From Neodiprion pinetum (taxonomy: Eukaryota; Arthropoda; Insecta; Hymenoptera; Diprionidae), in the NCBI RefSeq assembly GCF_021155775.2, contig NC_060234.1, positions 22,624,026-22,688,025 of the forward strand: a stretch of 64,000 bases of DNA. The letters run 5' to 3'. The stretch's first letter is position 1. Each line of letters opens with the position of its first letter. Under the pieces are notes generated by a model. That model was given only the letters and a program-made list of their open reading frames with translations, was not told the origin of the DNA and did no database searches. Shown here one piece after another: positions 12,607 through 26,574 of this stretch. The position numbers and the translations under genes are program-made.

Positions 12607-15600
12607 TCAAACGGATCGGCGTATAACGTCGGCGATCGCAGGCTAAGTTTCATTCGATGCGAAAAAACGGGGCGATTGAAGACCGCGTATCGGCCCGGCC
12701 TCCCGCCTCTCCTTATCGACAAGAACAACTCGCGCGTTTCAGCCACCGCGGCAAACGGTCGATCACCGCCTCCGAGCAGCCCGCTATGGCGGGCGATAAA
12801 GAGACGCGGGTCAACGGGAGAGGATATGTTCAAGAATCGCGGAACAACGGCCACAACTCGGGCCTGATCTCTCTCTTTCTCCCGATTATAAAGACGAGGA
12901 GGAACGGGGGCTACATACTGTTTCGAGAAGAGATGACCGGGGTTTATCGCGTCCTCCGAACCGAACTCAAGGGGAGGGCGGAGCAAAAAGTTGAAACAAT
13001 CGGTAGGCTGATCCGGACCCGAGGAATTAATTTCTCGACGACTGTTGCAACGGCGGCTAGCCGTGAGGCCCCTGCTGGCCCCGGCATTTCGTCACACCTC
13101 CGCACCTCGGTTCCCGTTCCTTTGTTTTAGCCGCGGTTAGCCTCTGTTTCGTCGCGGTTTTTCGGCCCCTTTTTTGCCCGCACGTTTCGCCACTTAACCC
13201 GAAGAGAGTGTCACGTCATCGCACCGTGTGCCCTCCTCTCGGGCCCTCAGGCCCCGCTTCTTCCCGGACGGTATGCGCGCTCCGGGTCCCGACGACTCGA
13301 CTGCCACGAATTTGACGGATCATCGGGCAATATCCACAATCATCATTGGCGCGGCTGATCTCAGGATCACCTTATAATTGTTTTCGATCCTCGTTCCGTT
13401 TTTCTCCACCGGGTTGACCGAGAAGGTGTAGGTGTGCGGTGATCGTTATTTATTTATTTTCTCCTTTTCCGTTACGGTCCGATTGCCGCGTCGGAGACTC
13501 GGAGTTCGAATCGGAGAAACAGAAATCAGGGACAATTAAGTCGGATGCGTTCTTCCTCCTCCTTCTCTTCTCGGTCTTCCCCCCTCGTCAATTCCTGCAT
13601 ACAGAACATGTCGGACAACCCGGGTAGAGCATGGCCGGCTGAATGGGCTCTGGAATGCGCCACCCTTCACCCCGCGGTAACCCACCCCCTTCTATACACA
13701 AACCTTATACACGTGTGGTCCACCTCTGCCCGTTCCACCTACCCACCCACGCCGTGTGTACCTACACCTATAACCTACCCGTAAAACTTTACTAGGGAAG
13801 TATCGAAGTCGCACGCAAACCCGCCGTCTTGCGTAGTTACACCTGATCGCTCCTCCACCTTCACCCTGAAACCTAAGCGCCGAACTGTGTTCTTCTGGCC
13901 TCCGTTGTTTCGTTGTTGGATTTATTGAGCACGCTGTCGGGCACGTGTAACCGTTTTTAATCAAAGGGGCCAGAACGCCGAACGCTGCCTAGTTGGAACA
14001 ATGAGGAATTGTACTTAAATCGGTCCAGACATGTACGCACAAACGTGATCTTGTTCGATGTCGATTCGTCATCTCATCCTTGCCGTTGTATCTTGAGGCA
14101 AAACAAAAACCGGAACCAACGTGTTGTACCCCAAGATTCGTCGGTCCATTCCACACAAAGTGAGAAAACTACTTTTTAGTAACAGTCATTGCGCATTATC
14201 GGTACAAAAAGTGTCTATTAGTGTGGGTCAACCATTTTCAGTAATAACGTAGTGGATACATGTCATCGTTAATTTGTCAAAATATAATTCGTAGTCGTTT
14301 CGATGCTTTCTGTATCTTGATAAAAATTGAACCCTCTTTACATTAATTTATAAAGTACTTTTCCATCACGAGTACGTAACTCAAATTCTTGTCTGAACTT
14401 TTGCCACACTGATCTCATTTACTGCCGATTCATTTGGCGAAGTTCGGGCAAGTCAGTTTCCACCTTGATCGGATTCAATGGCAGCTTGAAGCCGTCAGTG
14501 GTCGGTCCTCGAAGCCAGAGCTTGTCGCTTGCTCACGGTCTACCTGCCTCTAATCTCCATTAACGACGACTTTGCGCCGCGTCATTCGCCAGCCTGGCGC
14601 GTATAGCGTCGTGGCTCGATTAACGATATTAATTAGCGCCTTACGCGAAGCGGCGAGGCGTCGGGACCGACACCTCGAGTCGCTCGGTTCTTCAGGAGCC
14701 GCGAAGTCCTTCCTTCGGGAGTTTCGCGAGTCACGCGAATCGCTGTTCAACTTCCGGGATCGCTTCCGGAAATGTAAGGGATGCCAATTATTCAGAGACA
14801 CCGTTATCGACGCGGTTTTCGCGACGGGAGATTATTTCTTATTCATAAGCGTGAGCTCACGAACGCGACAAAAACTTATCGGACAAATTAAAAGTTCGGG
14901 ATTCGGGCATAGCACGAGCATACGGATAGCAGCGGGTTGCGAGCTTTTACCGAAAAAGAAATATCCAAGTGAAATCCAATATTCATATACGCATGCAGAG
15001 CTCGACACGCGAGAATATGATCCGACACAAAGAGCCGCACGAGTCTCTGGGTACGGGAACTTCACCGATGGTCTTACCGGATTGCAGGAGTTGAGCTTTC
15101 GAGGTAAAAGCCGCCAGGCTATTAAAGGCTTCGTTTGTAAATTTGCGTAAACTCTCGTGGCGGTAGAAGTATCAAAGTTGAGCATATTTCAATTGCCGAC
15201 GTGGTTTCAGTTTTCGAGTTAAAGATGCCGCGGTTATTTTTCGTCAAAAATTAATCCGAACAAGCCTGGAATTCCGTAAGAAATTTTGGTAGAAAAATGC
15301 GGCTCGTTCTTTAACTCATCCGAAACTACGGGAACCGGTGAGATTCCAAGAGGGATGAAAGGTTTCGTCGCGGTGTTCGCGAGTGGTTTTGATCTCGGAT
15401 GAGGATCCAGCAGCTCGCTAGGACCGTGACAAAAAACTTGGTCGCGGATGCGAGGTGGAGGTTTCGATGCGCGGATGAAGTGGATCGCAAGAAAGTCTCT
15501 CGGACGGGCTAAGTGAGTTATTTACAGGGTCGTAAGGATTTAGCAATGCGCGCGCCTCGCCCGGACTATAAAAATCTTATCGGGAGATCTCACCGGCTGC

Positions 15601-16750
15601 TCGGCTCTCCGCAGTCATGCGGAGTGCATCGGGAAGAAACATTTAATATTAATGCTCCGCAGCCCGGCCGCATCGCCCTTCTTCGCCTCGCTCAGGACTC
15701 GCTGCAACTGCAACAACGCCATCCTCGAGTCTCTCAGCTCGCACCTCGCGAGGTGTTTAATTGCCCGTAATTCGATGCCGGGAGGGTAACGCTAGCCGTC
15801 GTTACTCCTCGCCGAATGCAGATCCCGATCTTACCGACGGCGTTGCCTCGGTAGCGATCACGGAGTCATCGACCACCCTGCGCCTTGAATAACGTAATAG
15901 AAATCTGACTGACAATTAATCTATACATCTGATTCAAGGCTAGATTCAACGAAGGTTAAATTTCTTCAAGTACGTTCCACAAACTAACTTTTGTAAGGTA
16001 GCAGTCTTCTCACTCGTATATGTGTGACACATGATTCAAAAATGGAAAACTTTTGTGGTTTTTGATTTGTGACAAGGAAACCAAGAAGTGGAAGCCGAAT
16101 TTTCTGCAATAACAGAAAATTTCAATTCACAGATCGATTATCTGGTCCAAGCGATTGAAGTATCAAAGCTCTTCTCATTCATTCGTAGCTTTGTTCGTAG
16201 TCGAATCGATTCTTAATTCGACCGTTTCGGCAATTTCGATGCGATTTTTCAAATACATTATAATCGTCGGTTACGTAACGCTTAGACCATTTTACCCGTA
16301 CCTTCTGACACTGTAAACGCGAAACTAGCGCGAGGCTTCGGGTTGGAATTCAGTCCGTGCTCTAGAGTCAATCGAAGATGGAAAGAGAGAAGGAGAGGGA
16401 GAGAGGAGAGGAGCAGAGGGTGAAAATGGAAGTGAGGGTCCTGGCGCACGCATAGCGAGAGAGCGCGGAGGGTGAGGCTAAGCTGTAATGTATTCACAAA
16501 TCTTAGTTCGCCGTTATCATTCCTGGAGCACTCGAGGCCCGATCCGAACATCGGGCGTCGCCCTCGCCCTCTTCCTTCTCCTCCTTCTCCTCCTGATCCT
16601 CCTCATCCTCATCCTCCACGTGGGCGTTCTTCGCTTTGGGAGGAATTCATTTCGCAGACCACCGCGCCCGTCTGCCACTATCCGATTGCTTCGATTATCC
16701 ACTTTATTTCTTCTTCCCTCGATTTCCATTCCAGAACACTCTTCTTCTCC

Positions 16751-16786
<36 letters not shown>

Positions 16787-17058
16787 CGCGTTAGAGAGCC
16801 TCTGTATTTTTCTCCCCGCTGATGCCGGCTTAGGACCCAGTTACGTAGCCCAAACGGAGTGCTTATCGCTCGCGAAGAGCGCGCACTCTCTATACCTCTA
16901 TATTTTCCATGCGTCTGCAGGGGATGAAACCGACAGAGTCATTCCGGAATATGAGATTTCTCGAGGGATGCGAGAACGCGATGCGCCGCGGAGCGCACGT
17001 AGAGCCGCGTGTATGCGCACCGTATTCTACGAGTGGAATGAGCGAGCACCGAGTCGGA
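12607..17058. other. Non-coding stretch
   Basis: Mixed GC with CpG-rich parts at 12.6-13.3 kb and 14.5-15.8 kb. A 192-codon plus-strand frame at 14572-15150 has no domain and an overlapping minus-strand frame, so it is not called. There is a (TC)n run at 16749-16781. From 13.97 to 14.5 kb and 15.9 to 16.3 kb the sequence is AT-richer and empty. Confidence 0.5.
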
Positions 17059-17077
17059 CAGATGGATGGACGGACGG

Positions 17078-17113
<36 letters not shown>

Positions 17114-17131
17114 ATGGACGTACGGACGGAC
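17059..17131. repeat. (GGAT/GGAC)n minisatellite
   Basis: A tandem 4-bp repeat, mostly GGAT with interspersed GGAC units and a CGTACGGACGG tail. Its translated frame is the artificial MDGWMDG-type repeat, not a protein. Confidence 0.95.
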
Positions 17132-20100
17132 GGGTGTGTGGGTGCGTGTATGGAGACGAGAGGACATTATTGGATTCTGAGCATTCCCGGAGTTATTAAA
17201 ATTCGAAGCCAGACATGGGGAGAGCGAGCGAGAGAAACGGGGGTCGGGAGGTGAGGAGAGAAGAGAAGAGAAGAGACGCTCACGAGAATATTAAAGCGTC
17301 CCGCGACTTCTTCCTTCTTTTAAGATTAGTCCCCTGCACTGTCAGAGAGGCGGGGGAAAGAAGGCCTGTCGTTTGAATTTCGTCCGCGAAGAGATGAAGA
17401 CGAAAGCGGAGCAAGCAGCGAGCCGGCTAGGGGAAAAGGAAAAAAGAAAATTGAGTTTGCGGATAACAAATGGCGCTTTTAAGGAGACGAGACTCCGGGG
17501 GACCCGCGACTCTCTCCCCCTCTCTCTCTCTCTCTCTTCTTCCCTTTCTCTTTCTTTTATCCGAGGGGCGAAAAGTGCCATCGGAAATCTCGAGATATTA
17601 AAACGGCGCGGTGCGGCTTCCGGAATTACAAGCACCTTATAAAATATCGGTGCAATTAAAACCTCAATATCAGACGGAATTTAACATCCGCCCCCGCATC
17701 GTACCAATTGTGTACACTTAGAATCAGCAGCTCACTCGATCGAACGCCGGTCTCACTTGGGCAAACACGGAAATCTGCCTTTAATCTTTTCGCCGAGGGG
17801 GGCGGCGGCACAACGGCACCTCTATGCCCCTCGAAAAACGCGACGCGTGACGATCCTACGGCACACATCCATCGATCAAATTTTCAACAATAAACTATGC
17901 GGCATTTACCGAAAAAGCACACAAAATCCAGGCGATGTATCAGTGTGAGATATTCCGCTCTCTGGGGATAAGCAGCCCCCCTTATACCCGAATTCGTGTG
18001 TTATATAAACCATTATGAGGCGCATATATGGATTGCAAACCCATCCCGTTTCCGAATCGCTTGATCGATGAGGCATTACTCGTTAGGAGGGTATAAGTGA
18101 TGATTCTTACGGGGTTTCGCATTTTTCCATTTTTTGTTTTTTATCACTTTATTAAAGAATTTGTTTATCAAGCGATTGGATTGCAAGTAGTTTCTTTTAC
18201 ACCGACTGCATTCCGATGTTTGTCGTTCTATTTCGAATGGACAAAAAAAAATTGCAACTTATTTCCAACCCTAAAATTTGCCATTAAAATCGGAGTAGCG
18301 GCGTAACGGTTTTGATGTCGGTATAACGTATCGGGTATTGAAAAGAGTTCTTTCAATCGAGGCTGTCTGTAGGTATCGATCTGAAATCACCGTTCGGCGA
18401 ACTCTGAGTCATCCGAAGTCGCATAAATCTTCGTGTTTCCTCGAAGGGGGTCGGGGGGATAGGACAATAATTAGGGCAGGCACCCCTTGCCTCGTAAATT
18501 TAAAATCACCTTAGTTACCCGACGCTCTCTCACATGTAGGTATCGTGTATTGGAAACGATCGAAGGGGTCTGATCCGGCGGGACTAATTCACGCCATTCT
18601 TTCCGATACCCTTTTTGCGATCGGCTTTCCCCCGCGCCGCCCATTTCTATTTTTCTACATTTGCAACACGCCGCGCGTTCTCCCCGTCCTCCGGGAAGCC
18701 CGGCTTTTTCACCCTCGCCAACTCTTGCGGCGCGGGGGCCGCTCGGAAGGCTCTCTAGTTTGATTTTTGGTTTGCATTGCTGCCCGTCGGCTCGGAAAAG
18801 CCTTTAGAGAGTTTTTTCCACATCGAAAAATTCCCGAAATATTCCACCGTCGTTCGCCCTCTTGATGCACACCGACACACCCCCACAGTCGACCCTCGGT
18901 TGTCCCGTTCCTCGTGAAAAACTCTTTCATTTCCCGATTGCTATTTTAAATAATTGCCCCCCAACCTCCAGTTGGGAAACTAATAACGATAACAGCAAAC
19001 GAAAATTCAATCGGATATTCGAAAATTCATTTTCTTTGCAAGAATAAAAATATATCTTGGTCAAATTTTCAATCTCATCGAAATATGTTCAACATAGTAC
19101 GTCTACGTTCCAACAAAATTCATCAATTTTTTCAACAAAACTATACGCATCTACGTGTTGAAGAAAGTTGCGGGCCTGTATTTTTTTTTCTTACGCTTCT
19201 GAACTGTTACATTACTTCTCGTCGCTTTTAATTTTCAACAGACTCCTCACTTGCGGGTACAGAAGTAATAAAAAGGTTATATTTATCTGTTTGATATCCG
19301 GAAATGATTAGGCGCTACCTCGTACCATTCGCTAAAGCGACGCGTGATGTATTTTTAGATTTTTCTGGATTCATATATTTTTTTCCTTCTCTCTATCCTA
19401 CGCTCTCTGCCTCTCTCTCGTCCCTCTTCTATTTCACCGAGACATGCAACTCCTCCACCTACTACGTGTATCGCGCCCCCCTTTTTTATAAGAGCGAAGC
19501 GCGGATGCCGTGTATATTTTTTCCTATTTTTTATTTTTTTTTTCTTTCCATCGTATTCCCGTTCCTCTCCCCATATCTTCATGTCGAGAAGCCCCGGTCT
19601 CGAGTGATATAATGTAAAATAACGTGATAAAGTGGGAATCGTTATACGACGGTACACTCGCGTCCGTGCGAGCACACGAGTTGTACACACTGCAATACCG
19701 CACGTCTAACAATAGGCCAAGCTCTACACCTATTACACTACAATCGCATGATATCCGACACTCGGGGAGGCCGTCGCGTCGCTCAACTCGTCGCTGATTT
19801 ATACCGTCTTCCCCTGCATTTTCGGGGATGTTTTATATGCCCCTTACGTCGCGGTGTAGCGATCGCTTTCTCGAGGGGTGGTAAGGAGAATGGGGAGCGT
19901 AAAAACGTGGGGAGGTTAAACCTCGGGGAAATTATTCAGCAGGGAAAACGGAGCTTTCGAAATTGTCCAAGAAGAGAAAAACGGTACCCAAGCAGTTTCT
20001 CGGATGATTAGAGGATGGCGGGGGGGAGGGGATGGGGGGGTCGCGGGATTTTTCGTCCGTCGCCTGGATCACCTCTTAGTCTTCCAGCCCACGGAAAAAG

Positions 20101-23100
20101 GGTGTTATTGGGCTTTGGAAGTGTCGAGCTTGCGGTATTGGATATTTTTTAACAAGGTACGAGGGAGAAATATCATATTTCTGTAAAGCCCTCCGCCCGG
20201 TTCCAGGCAATCCCCCGCATCCCGTCCCCGTCTCCGACTCGAAGGGATCGATCGCCTTAAACCACCACCCCTAGCCATTGTTTCCGACTTCCCGTAGCAC
20301 GGGGAAAAAATGAAAAGGGAATCCGGCGGCGGGGGAGGGGGGGGGGGCGAGGAAAACACACCGGTGTCGGTTCGGGCGCAAGCATCTCTGGGGATTTTAT
20401 TAAAATTTAAATTTTATTAAATCCAAAGGAGAACCCACGATATTTTTTCGCGGCCACCCGTGCACGAAGAAATTCGGAGGGTTCGACCGAGCTATTCAAC
20501 TTCCAACAAGTGACTTCTTACTCTGATTGAAACATCGGCTTACAGGCGAGATGATGAATAATTTCCTTAGTTTCGACCGATTCGATGCAACGTGAGCTGT
20601 CCGAATCGTTTGGTTCGAAAATTATTCAAAAAAATTAAAAAATTTTCCCCCAAGTTGTTCCAATTCGAAATTCACACCTTCGAACACTTTTTGACTGTGA
20701 AACTGCATTTCGACGTGGACTGTCTCATCTCATCTACTAAAGAAAGTGTAAAGGTGACGAACAAAGAGAGCATATGACGAAACTTTATCGAAAATAACCC
20801 AAGATCACGCAGGGAAGATAAATCGTGATCGCTCATCTTTGGCAGCCCATGCAGCCAACTTTCATCCTGATATAAAACTCATCTCATTCAGTGCAACGGA
20901 ACACGTGTTGTGTGCATCATCGAACGTTCTCGGACCGATGATTCTGCGAGAGAAACTTGCATTCAGTGTGATTAGGCTCATTGCGACGTGGGTGAATTTC
21001 TGGCCTTGGTCCAACTGACACAGAGATGAAACGCGACTCGGATTTGATGTGCTCATTACGCTGATGGCAAAAAGGTCTCTGATTTATCAATGGAAAGTGT
21101 TTTTTTTTTCTTCTTATTATATACATAGAATCGTGGATGAGTCAGTCCGATACTGTGGAACGGAATTAGTCTACGAAATCAGATTTCCGGTCTCTGGTCT
21201 GCGAGTGATTGCAGGGACACAACCGGTACAATGAACATTTGAATCTAAAAATCAAGATTTCTTGCATTTATTTCAAAATATGTCGTACAAAAAACTTTTT
21301 ACTTAACTAATAGCAACTTCAATGAAATACGTCCATTTACGATACGTTCAAACGAATTTTCTCCACATACTAACCGAGTTTAATGGCTCCAGCCGTCAGT
21401 TCAATAAATACCCTGTAACTATTCTCCAATTAATCGATGATTACCCGCACCTATAGTCAATGTATCGGTGTCTTTGGACGATTTTTGGGGGAACGTCTGG
21501 TAGAGGCACCAAGGTGTACGAGGGTTTACCGGAACGAACAGTGTACGTCACAAAAGCTATGCGTTGGTACATTTCGGTACCTACACCTACCTGCAGTCAC
21601 TCGTCAAGAAACTTAACTCCCAACCATGTGAAGAGCGGAAGAACGTTTCGTTCGGGAGCAATGTTTGTAAACAACATCAGTCGGTATATCCGATTCACCT
21701 GACGATCGACGACACTAGCAAATACCTGAAAACCGACCAGTTCCTCGTTGGAAGGCGACCCTCGCGCAACACCTCCTCGGCTCCAGGCAAGGTATTTTCC
21801 TGCTAACGGGTCGCGTTTCGTGCCAATTATCAATCGCGTTCTTGCCATCGGAATCGGCGAGGAGGATCGTCGATGCTCGACGACGAGGATCGGGGGTCAA
21901 GAGGAGAGCGGAATGGAAGGGAGGCAGGTAAGGCAGGGGCACCCGGGGGTGGGGCTGGAAGTTATCTCTGCTCGTTATTTATCGCTTTCCGTTGTAGCCC
22001 TGTCGGGTCGGCGGGCGAGCCAATCAGAATTCAGTGTCCCCGTGCCAGTCTGCGCCATCCGCATACATTATCGTGGCGAAGCGCGCGTTCGGCCATTGTC
22101 TTTCCACCGTTGTAAATCACATTTTATTCCCTCGTTTTCGTTTCATTTTATTTTATTTATATATGTACACCGCGCGGAAACGCCGCCCAGGTTATATACT
22201 TGGATACCGAAGCAGTGCCCGCAACCTTACTTATAACTCCGTCATCTCTTACGTGCGTGAATGCGTTCCTTACAGACGCCCGCGGTATCTCGTCAGGAAC
22301 AGAAATCAGCTACTGGTCAGTTTCCGATTTTTGGAATCATGGTTTTTATGAAACTGAACACTCAAGTCTGCCTGCATCGGGTCATGTTACTTTACATTTG
22401 TAGATTCAATTATTCCGCACCGAGTTTCTCGTCTGCTTGTCAGATTGAACGAACCAGTTGCGGCCACATATTGACTGTCAAAATTCTGTCTGAATTTGAG
22501 ATGGCCAGAATGTGACGGATCTGCTATTTATTGACATCTTGTATCAGGGCCCGACCAGATAGAGTTAATTGGCCAGCCCGCAGTCTGTACAAGTATCCGA
22601 ACATAGGTGTTCAGTTTCCTGAGACTATCACCAAATAGTGGAGTACTCCTGTATGATGAAAAAAACTATTCGAAAATCTCTAGAGAACGTATCTAAAGTC
22701 CAGTATCTGGTGCAATTGATATGACAAAAACTAATACAGTGTAACTCTAATTTATCGAATTGAATTTCATCGATGATCGCTTCAAACTACGGAATCGAAA
22801 TAATTCAAAATCCTAATTAAAGAAAAAGAAAAAAAAAACGAAACAGTTTGAATATTGTCGTACTTTTGGAAAGATTGTATCATTCTTCCATATTTTCAAT
22901 GCCAAGAGTCGTAAAGTGTTAATCGAATTTTGATAGCTCCGGGCTATAATTTCGTTTATACGCAGATGAATTCTCTCACTTAATTACCTGAAGTAAATGC
23001 CTAAGCATATTAATTCTTCCATTAGACAGCGCAAGTTCATTAATTATAACCTAGTGTGAGATTCCGTACTGAGAATCAATGCTCGATGTATTCTCAAGCT

Positions 23101-23457
23101 TCTGGATTATCCGGAATAAATGAGAGCGACTTTTTTGACAGCGTTCGAACGGCCTTCTGACCTCGCGTGACGTCAGATGTCTCAATCCAACCGAGGCGCG
23201 TGACATCATGCACCACGCCTTGGAGGCGCGAAATTCAATTGTCAATTCGTATCATGCCGAAGGGAATTCGGTGTAGCGTGAAAAATCTCATCTTTCATAA
23301 AATAATTATTTTTATAAATGCCATTGCCGATTCCTGCGACGGACTCGGTGCGCTTGATCGTTGGTGAACGGTGGTCCACGGTTGACTCGAGAGAAGCGCC
23401 GGGTCACATTCCACGAATCAGTTGAGGCGACCGATCTTTATCTCCGTCTTCCCCGTC
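17132..23457. other. Non-coding stretch
   Basis: Alternating AT-rich and GC-rich DNA. It contains a (GAGAA)-type run at about 17255-17275, (TC)n at 17512-17537, T-runs near 19180 and 19540, a G-rich tract at 20019-20041 and a small perfect A/T palindrome at about 20399-20420. From 22.5 to 23.1 kb it is AT-rich and empty. No exon is recognised. Confidence 0.5.
20019..20041 (+). other. G-rich tract, potential G-quadruplex
   Basis: Runs of 7, 4 and 7 G (GGCGGGGGGGAGGGGATGGG and onward) could fold into a quadruplex on the plus strand. Another G-rich tract, with fewer separated runs, lies at 8226-8244. Confidence 0.4.
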
Positions 23458-23530
23458 CTCTTCTTCTTCTTCTTCTTCTTCTGCTTCTTCGTCTCATCCT
23501 CCTCTTCCTCCTTCTTCGTCTTCCTCTTTT
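23458..23530. repeat. (TTC)n microsatellite
   Basis: Eight near-perfect TTC units followed by interrupted TTC/CTC units. Translated frames are runs of Phe, Leu or Ser and are not coding. Confidence 0.9.
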
Positions 23531-24113
23531 TATTCTTCTGGTTTTTGAGCAGTGTAGAGTTTTTTGTTGGTCCAACACGCTCGACACCGTGCCGCGGTTA
23601 TGTATCGAACAGCTGCACTCGTGAGAATTATAGCATATTTCTATTGTTCGACGATCCGCTACGTCCTGCCATCGCGTTACCCGCGATTCGATACGACGGC
23701 ATTATGGCTGTACAAATGTACGCCTTTAATACCTATCACGTGCACCACAATGGGTACGTTAAGATCTGTCTGTGTCTACTCGACGCCGTTGTCTGCGTGT
23801 CCTCTGATGTAATACTGATAATTTTTATTTTATTTTCATTTATTTATTTGTTTATTTTTTTTTTTTTTTTACCTAATTGTTTCGCTGGATTATAAAATTT
23901 TCTTTCAGGATATAACTCGCTTTACGTACAAACGCATATTATACACGCGTACATGTGCGCGCGTGTGCGTGCGCCCGTCTTACCCCGATCTGTGTGTATA
24001 ATGGATGTTTTTTTGTTTGGTCGAATAGTATTATATACAAATATAATATTGTATGGTATATGCTGCTCGAATCGTTGAGTAAAAGAAGTTCTCAACGCAA
24101 TTTTGTTATTGAA

Positions 24114-24129
24114 GGCGCCAACTAGAGCG
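24114..24129 (-). promoter_or_regulatory. CTCF-like site
   Basis: The plus strand reads GGCGCCAACTAGAGCG; the minus strand reads CGCTCTAGTTGGCGCC. This agrees with the core of the insect CTCF insulator site, (C)TAG(N)TGGCGC. It is a single-site match by eye; binding is not shown. Confidence 0.3.
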
Positions 24130-26545
24130 TGAGAGTCTGGCCTGTTTTGGTCTCAAAGACGTGTATTACTTGTCTCCCATTTCATACGCCTTTACCTGTA
24201 CTGCGAGATACGTACACGTAGAAATGATATTTTTATTTCATTCTCATTCTCATGTTTTTCTTGTCACTGGACGTGCAATGTAGATTACGCGAAAGTTTCA
24301 CGTTATTCTCGTTGTCGGTATCCGCGAATTTAAATTCTATACCACATGCCTTGTACGTTATAATTTTAATCATAAACGATCAAACTTGCCACGAAATTTG
24401 TACACGATTAGAATCAAATTGCCCGTGCAGTGATTTTGGTGCGTAATGCGTGTCGTAATTCGTTGTGCAGGGAGTGGAAATGGACGTAGAGAATATTGCA
24501 AAACCAAACAATTAAACAAACAAAAAAGAAAAATAAATAAATAAAAATATCCATATTTAAAAAAAAAAAAAAAACACAAAATTTTACTTCTGTATAGTAG
24601 TAGATGTTTCCACCTCGAATTAAACCTTTCTCGGACGGAATAAAAAGAAATGCTTGTCATAGTTTCAGCAGTCCAAGTAGACCAAGCAGGCCTCGCTCTC
24701 ACCAAGACTCAGTCACGCGCTGGCCGACAGCAGGTCAGTAACATTCATCAATTATTGCTAACGCCTACGTGTCGTCTTACGTTTATTATACCTGTACTTG
24801 AGTGTGTGTCTCTGCTTAAGTTAATGCGATACTAAATATCCTTATCGATGCGTGGACGACTACCCGGAAAAATTGACCCTTGAAAACTTGACAAGTGGCA
24901 AAAAGAAACCGTAAATCAATGGAATTAAATTTAAGTGAAATGAAAATAAATTTGAAAATACTGCAGGGTATCATTTTTCTTGGGCGTCGTTTGCGTGGAT
25001 TGTTAATCAATGTGTCGAATGACGCGATAATTCGGTAGTTCTTTAATTTACCTACAACTAAACGCCTGATTGTGATCGAAGTAAGTATATTATTTGACGT
25101 AACTGTCCATTCAACGTACGTGCGTACTGTAATATATTACATATTCACGACATACTTACCTATCATGCTGAATTTATGCGTATTACGTATACGCATACGT
25201 GATAGAAAAGTAGTTTCAACGTAGCGTAGGAAAATGTAATAGACCGTATACGAATTATTGCAGGATATTTCGCTTTTACGATCAATTTTCATGCCTATCC
25301 ACGCACGTATAGATGTGCAATTTCACTTGATTGAAAATTCTGTCCAAGGTTCTCAGAAAATATCTAAGATTAATTGTGCTTAGTTTTATCCCTTAGTGAA
25401 AAATTTCTAATACAAATTAATTTCCGCTAGTTTTCAAGCATGTGCAAGATTTTGCGCTCTAATCGATTCCGTAATGCCATTACACATTCTGCCGCTACTC
25501 GGATCAGTGATTCTCCACCAAAGTCAGGACCCAAGCCTCAAGAAACAAAAGATGTTGGTTAATTACGTAAATCTCGGCTAATTTGAAACGTTGCAAAGCT
25601 CAGGGTAATTCGAGGGATTAAGTCGAGTCAGTCTTGTCAGAGGGGTGAAAACGAGGTCGGAAGCATCAGCGACCATGAAGAGGGAAGGGAAAGAAAATTA
25701 AAGTCGCAACCGAAATGTACCTGCAGAGAAAGGAAGAGGGAGAGAGTCGAAGAGCATAAAACGTAAGGAACAAGCACAAGCGCGAAACGTGATCGCTGGT
25801 TAGTTAGGATTGTAATTTGCTTCGCACCCCGCTTTTATGACGCTGAGATTATTATATGCACCCCGCCACTTGTAATTACGTACACACGCTGCATCCTTCA
25901 ACGATGAAGTGCATAAACTGCATACCGAACTTGTAAACTCAACCCTCTTGTGAGACCTTTTTTTTTTCGAACCAAATTTTTTTTCCCCGCATGCCGAACT
26001 AGCCCCCACCACAAATTAGATCGGATAAACCTGAACTCGTAATTCGACACCGGTCGGCGTTCTTTCGTTCGTTCTTTTTGTGTTCTACGTCGCGTCGCGC
26101 TCAATCATCGACGCATTATTTGAGACACCCCGGTAAACGTGGTACGAAGAAGAAAAAAATAAAGTAGATGAGCAAATCTCGACGACGAAGAACGGAGGGG
26201 GAGAATTGACGGTATTGTTTCCACCGAAGAGACGTAATTCAGCCGGGTTATAAGGGTATCGGTGAAAGGCGGGTGGCCGTGTTTACCCAAACAGTTGGAC
26301 ATGTAATATGCATTCTCGCATTATGCCGACTACACGACGCCCCTGTATAGAGACGCGCTCCTAACCTCGGCGTGCCGGTGGATATACAAAGAACTCGTCA
26401 CGCGCCGACTGCCTGTTCATATGTGCCTAAAAATCTACATGACAACTAGGCGGCGTTCGCTCTCTCTGACGGGGGCTAAACCGGGTGACAAGGTCGCGCC
26501 CCGTGTTCAAATGACGTACACGAGCCTCGCGCGGTGCTGCCGACT

Positions 26546-26574
26546 CCTTCTTCTTCTTCTTCTTCTTCTTCGTC
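26546..26574. repeat. (TTC)n microsatellite
   Basis: Perfect CTT/TTC repeats, giving shadow poly-Leu frames on one strand and poly-Lys frames on the other. Confidence 0.9.

Noticed and set aside
14572..15150. 192-codon plus-strand open frame
   Set aside because: No recognisable motif, overlapping minus-strand frame, GC-rich context; not enough to call a gene.
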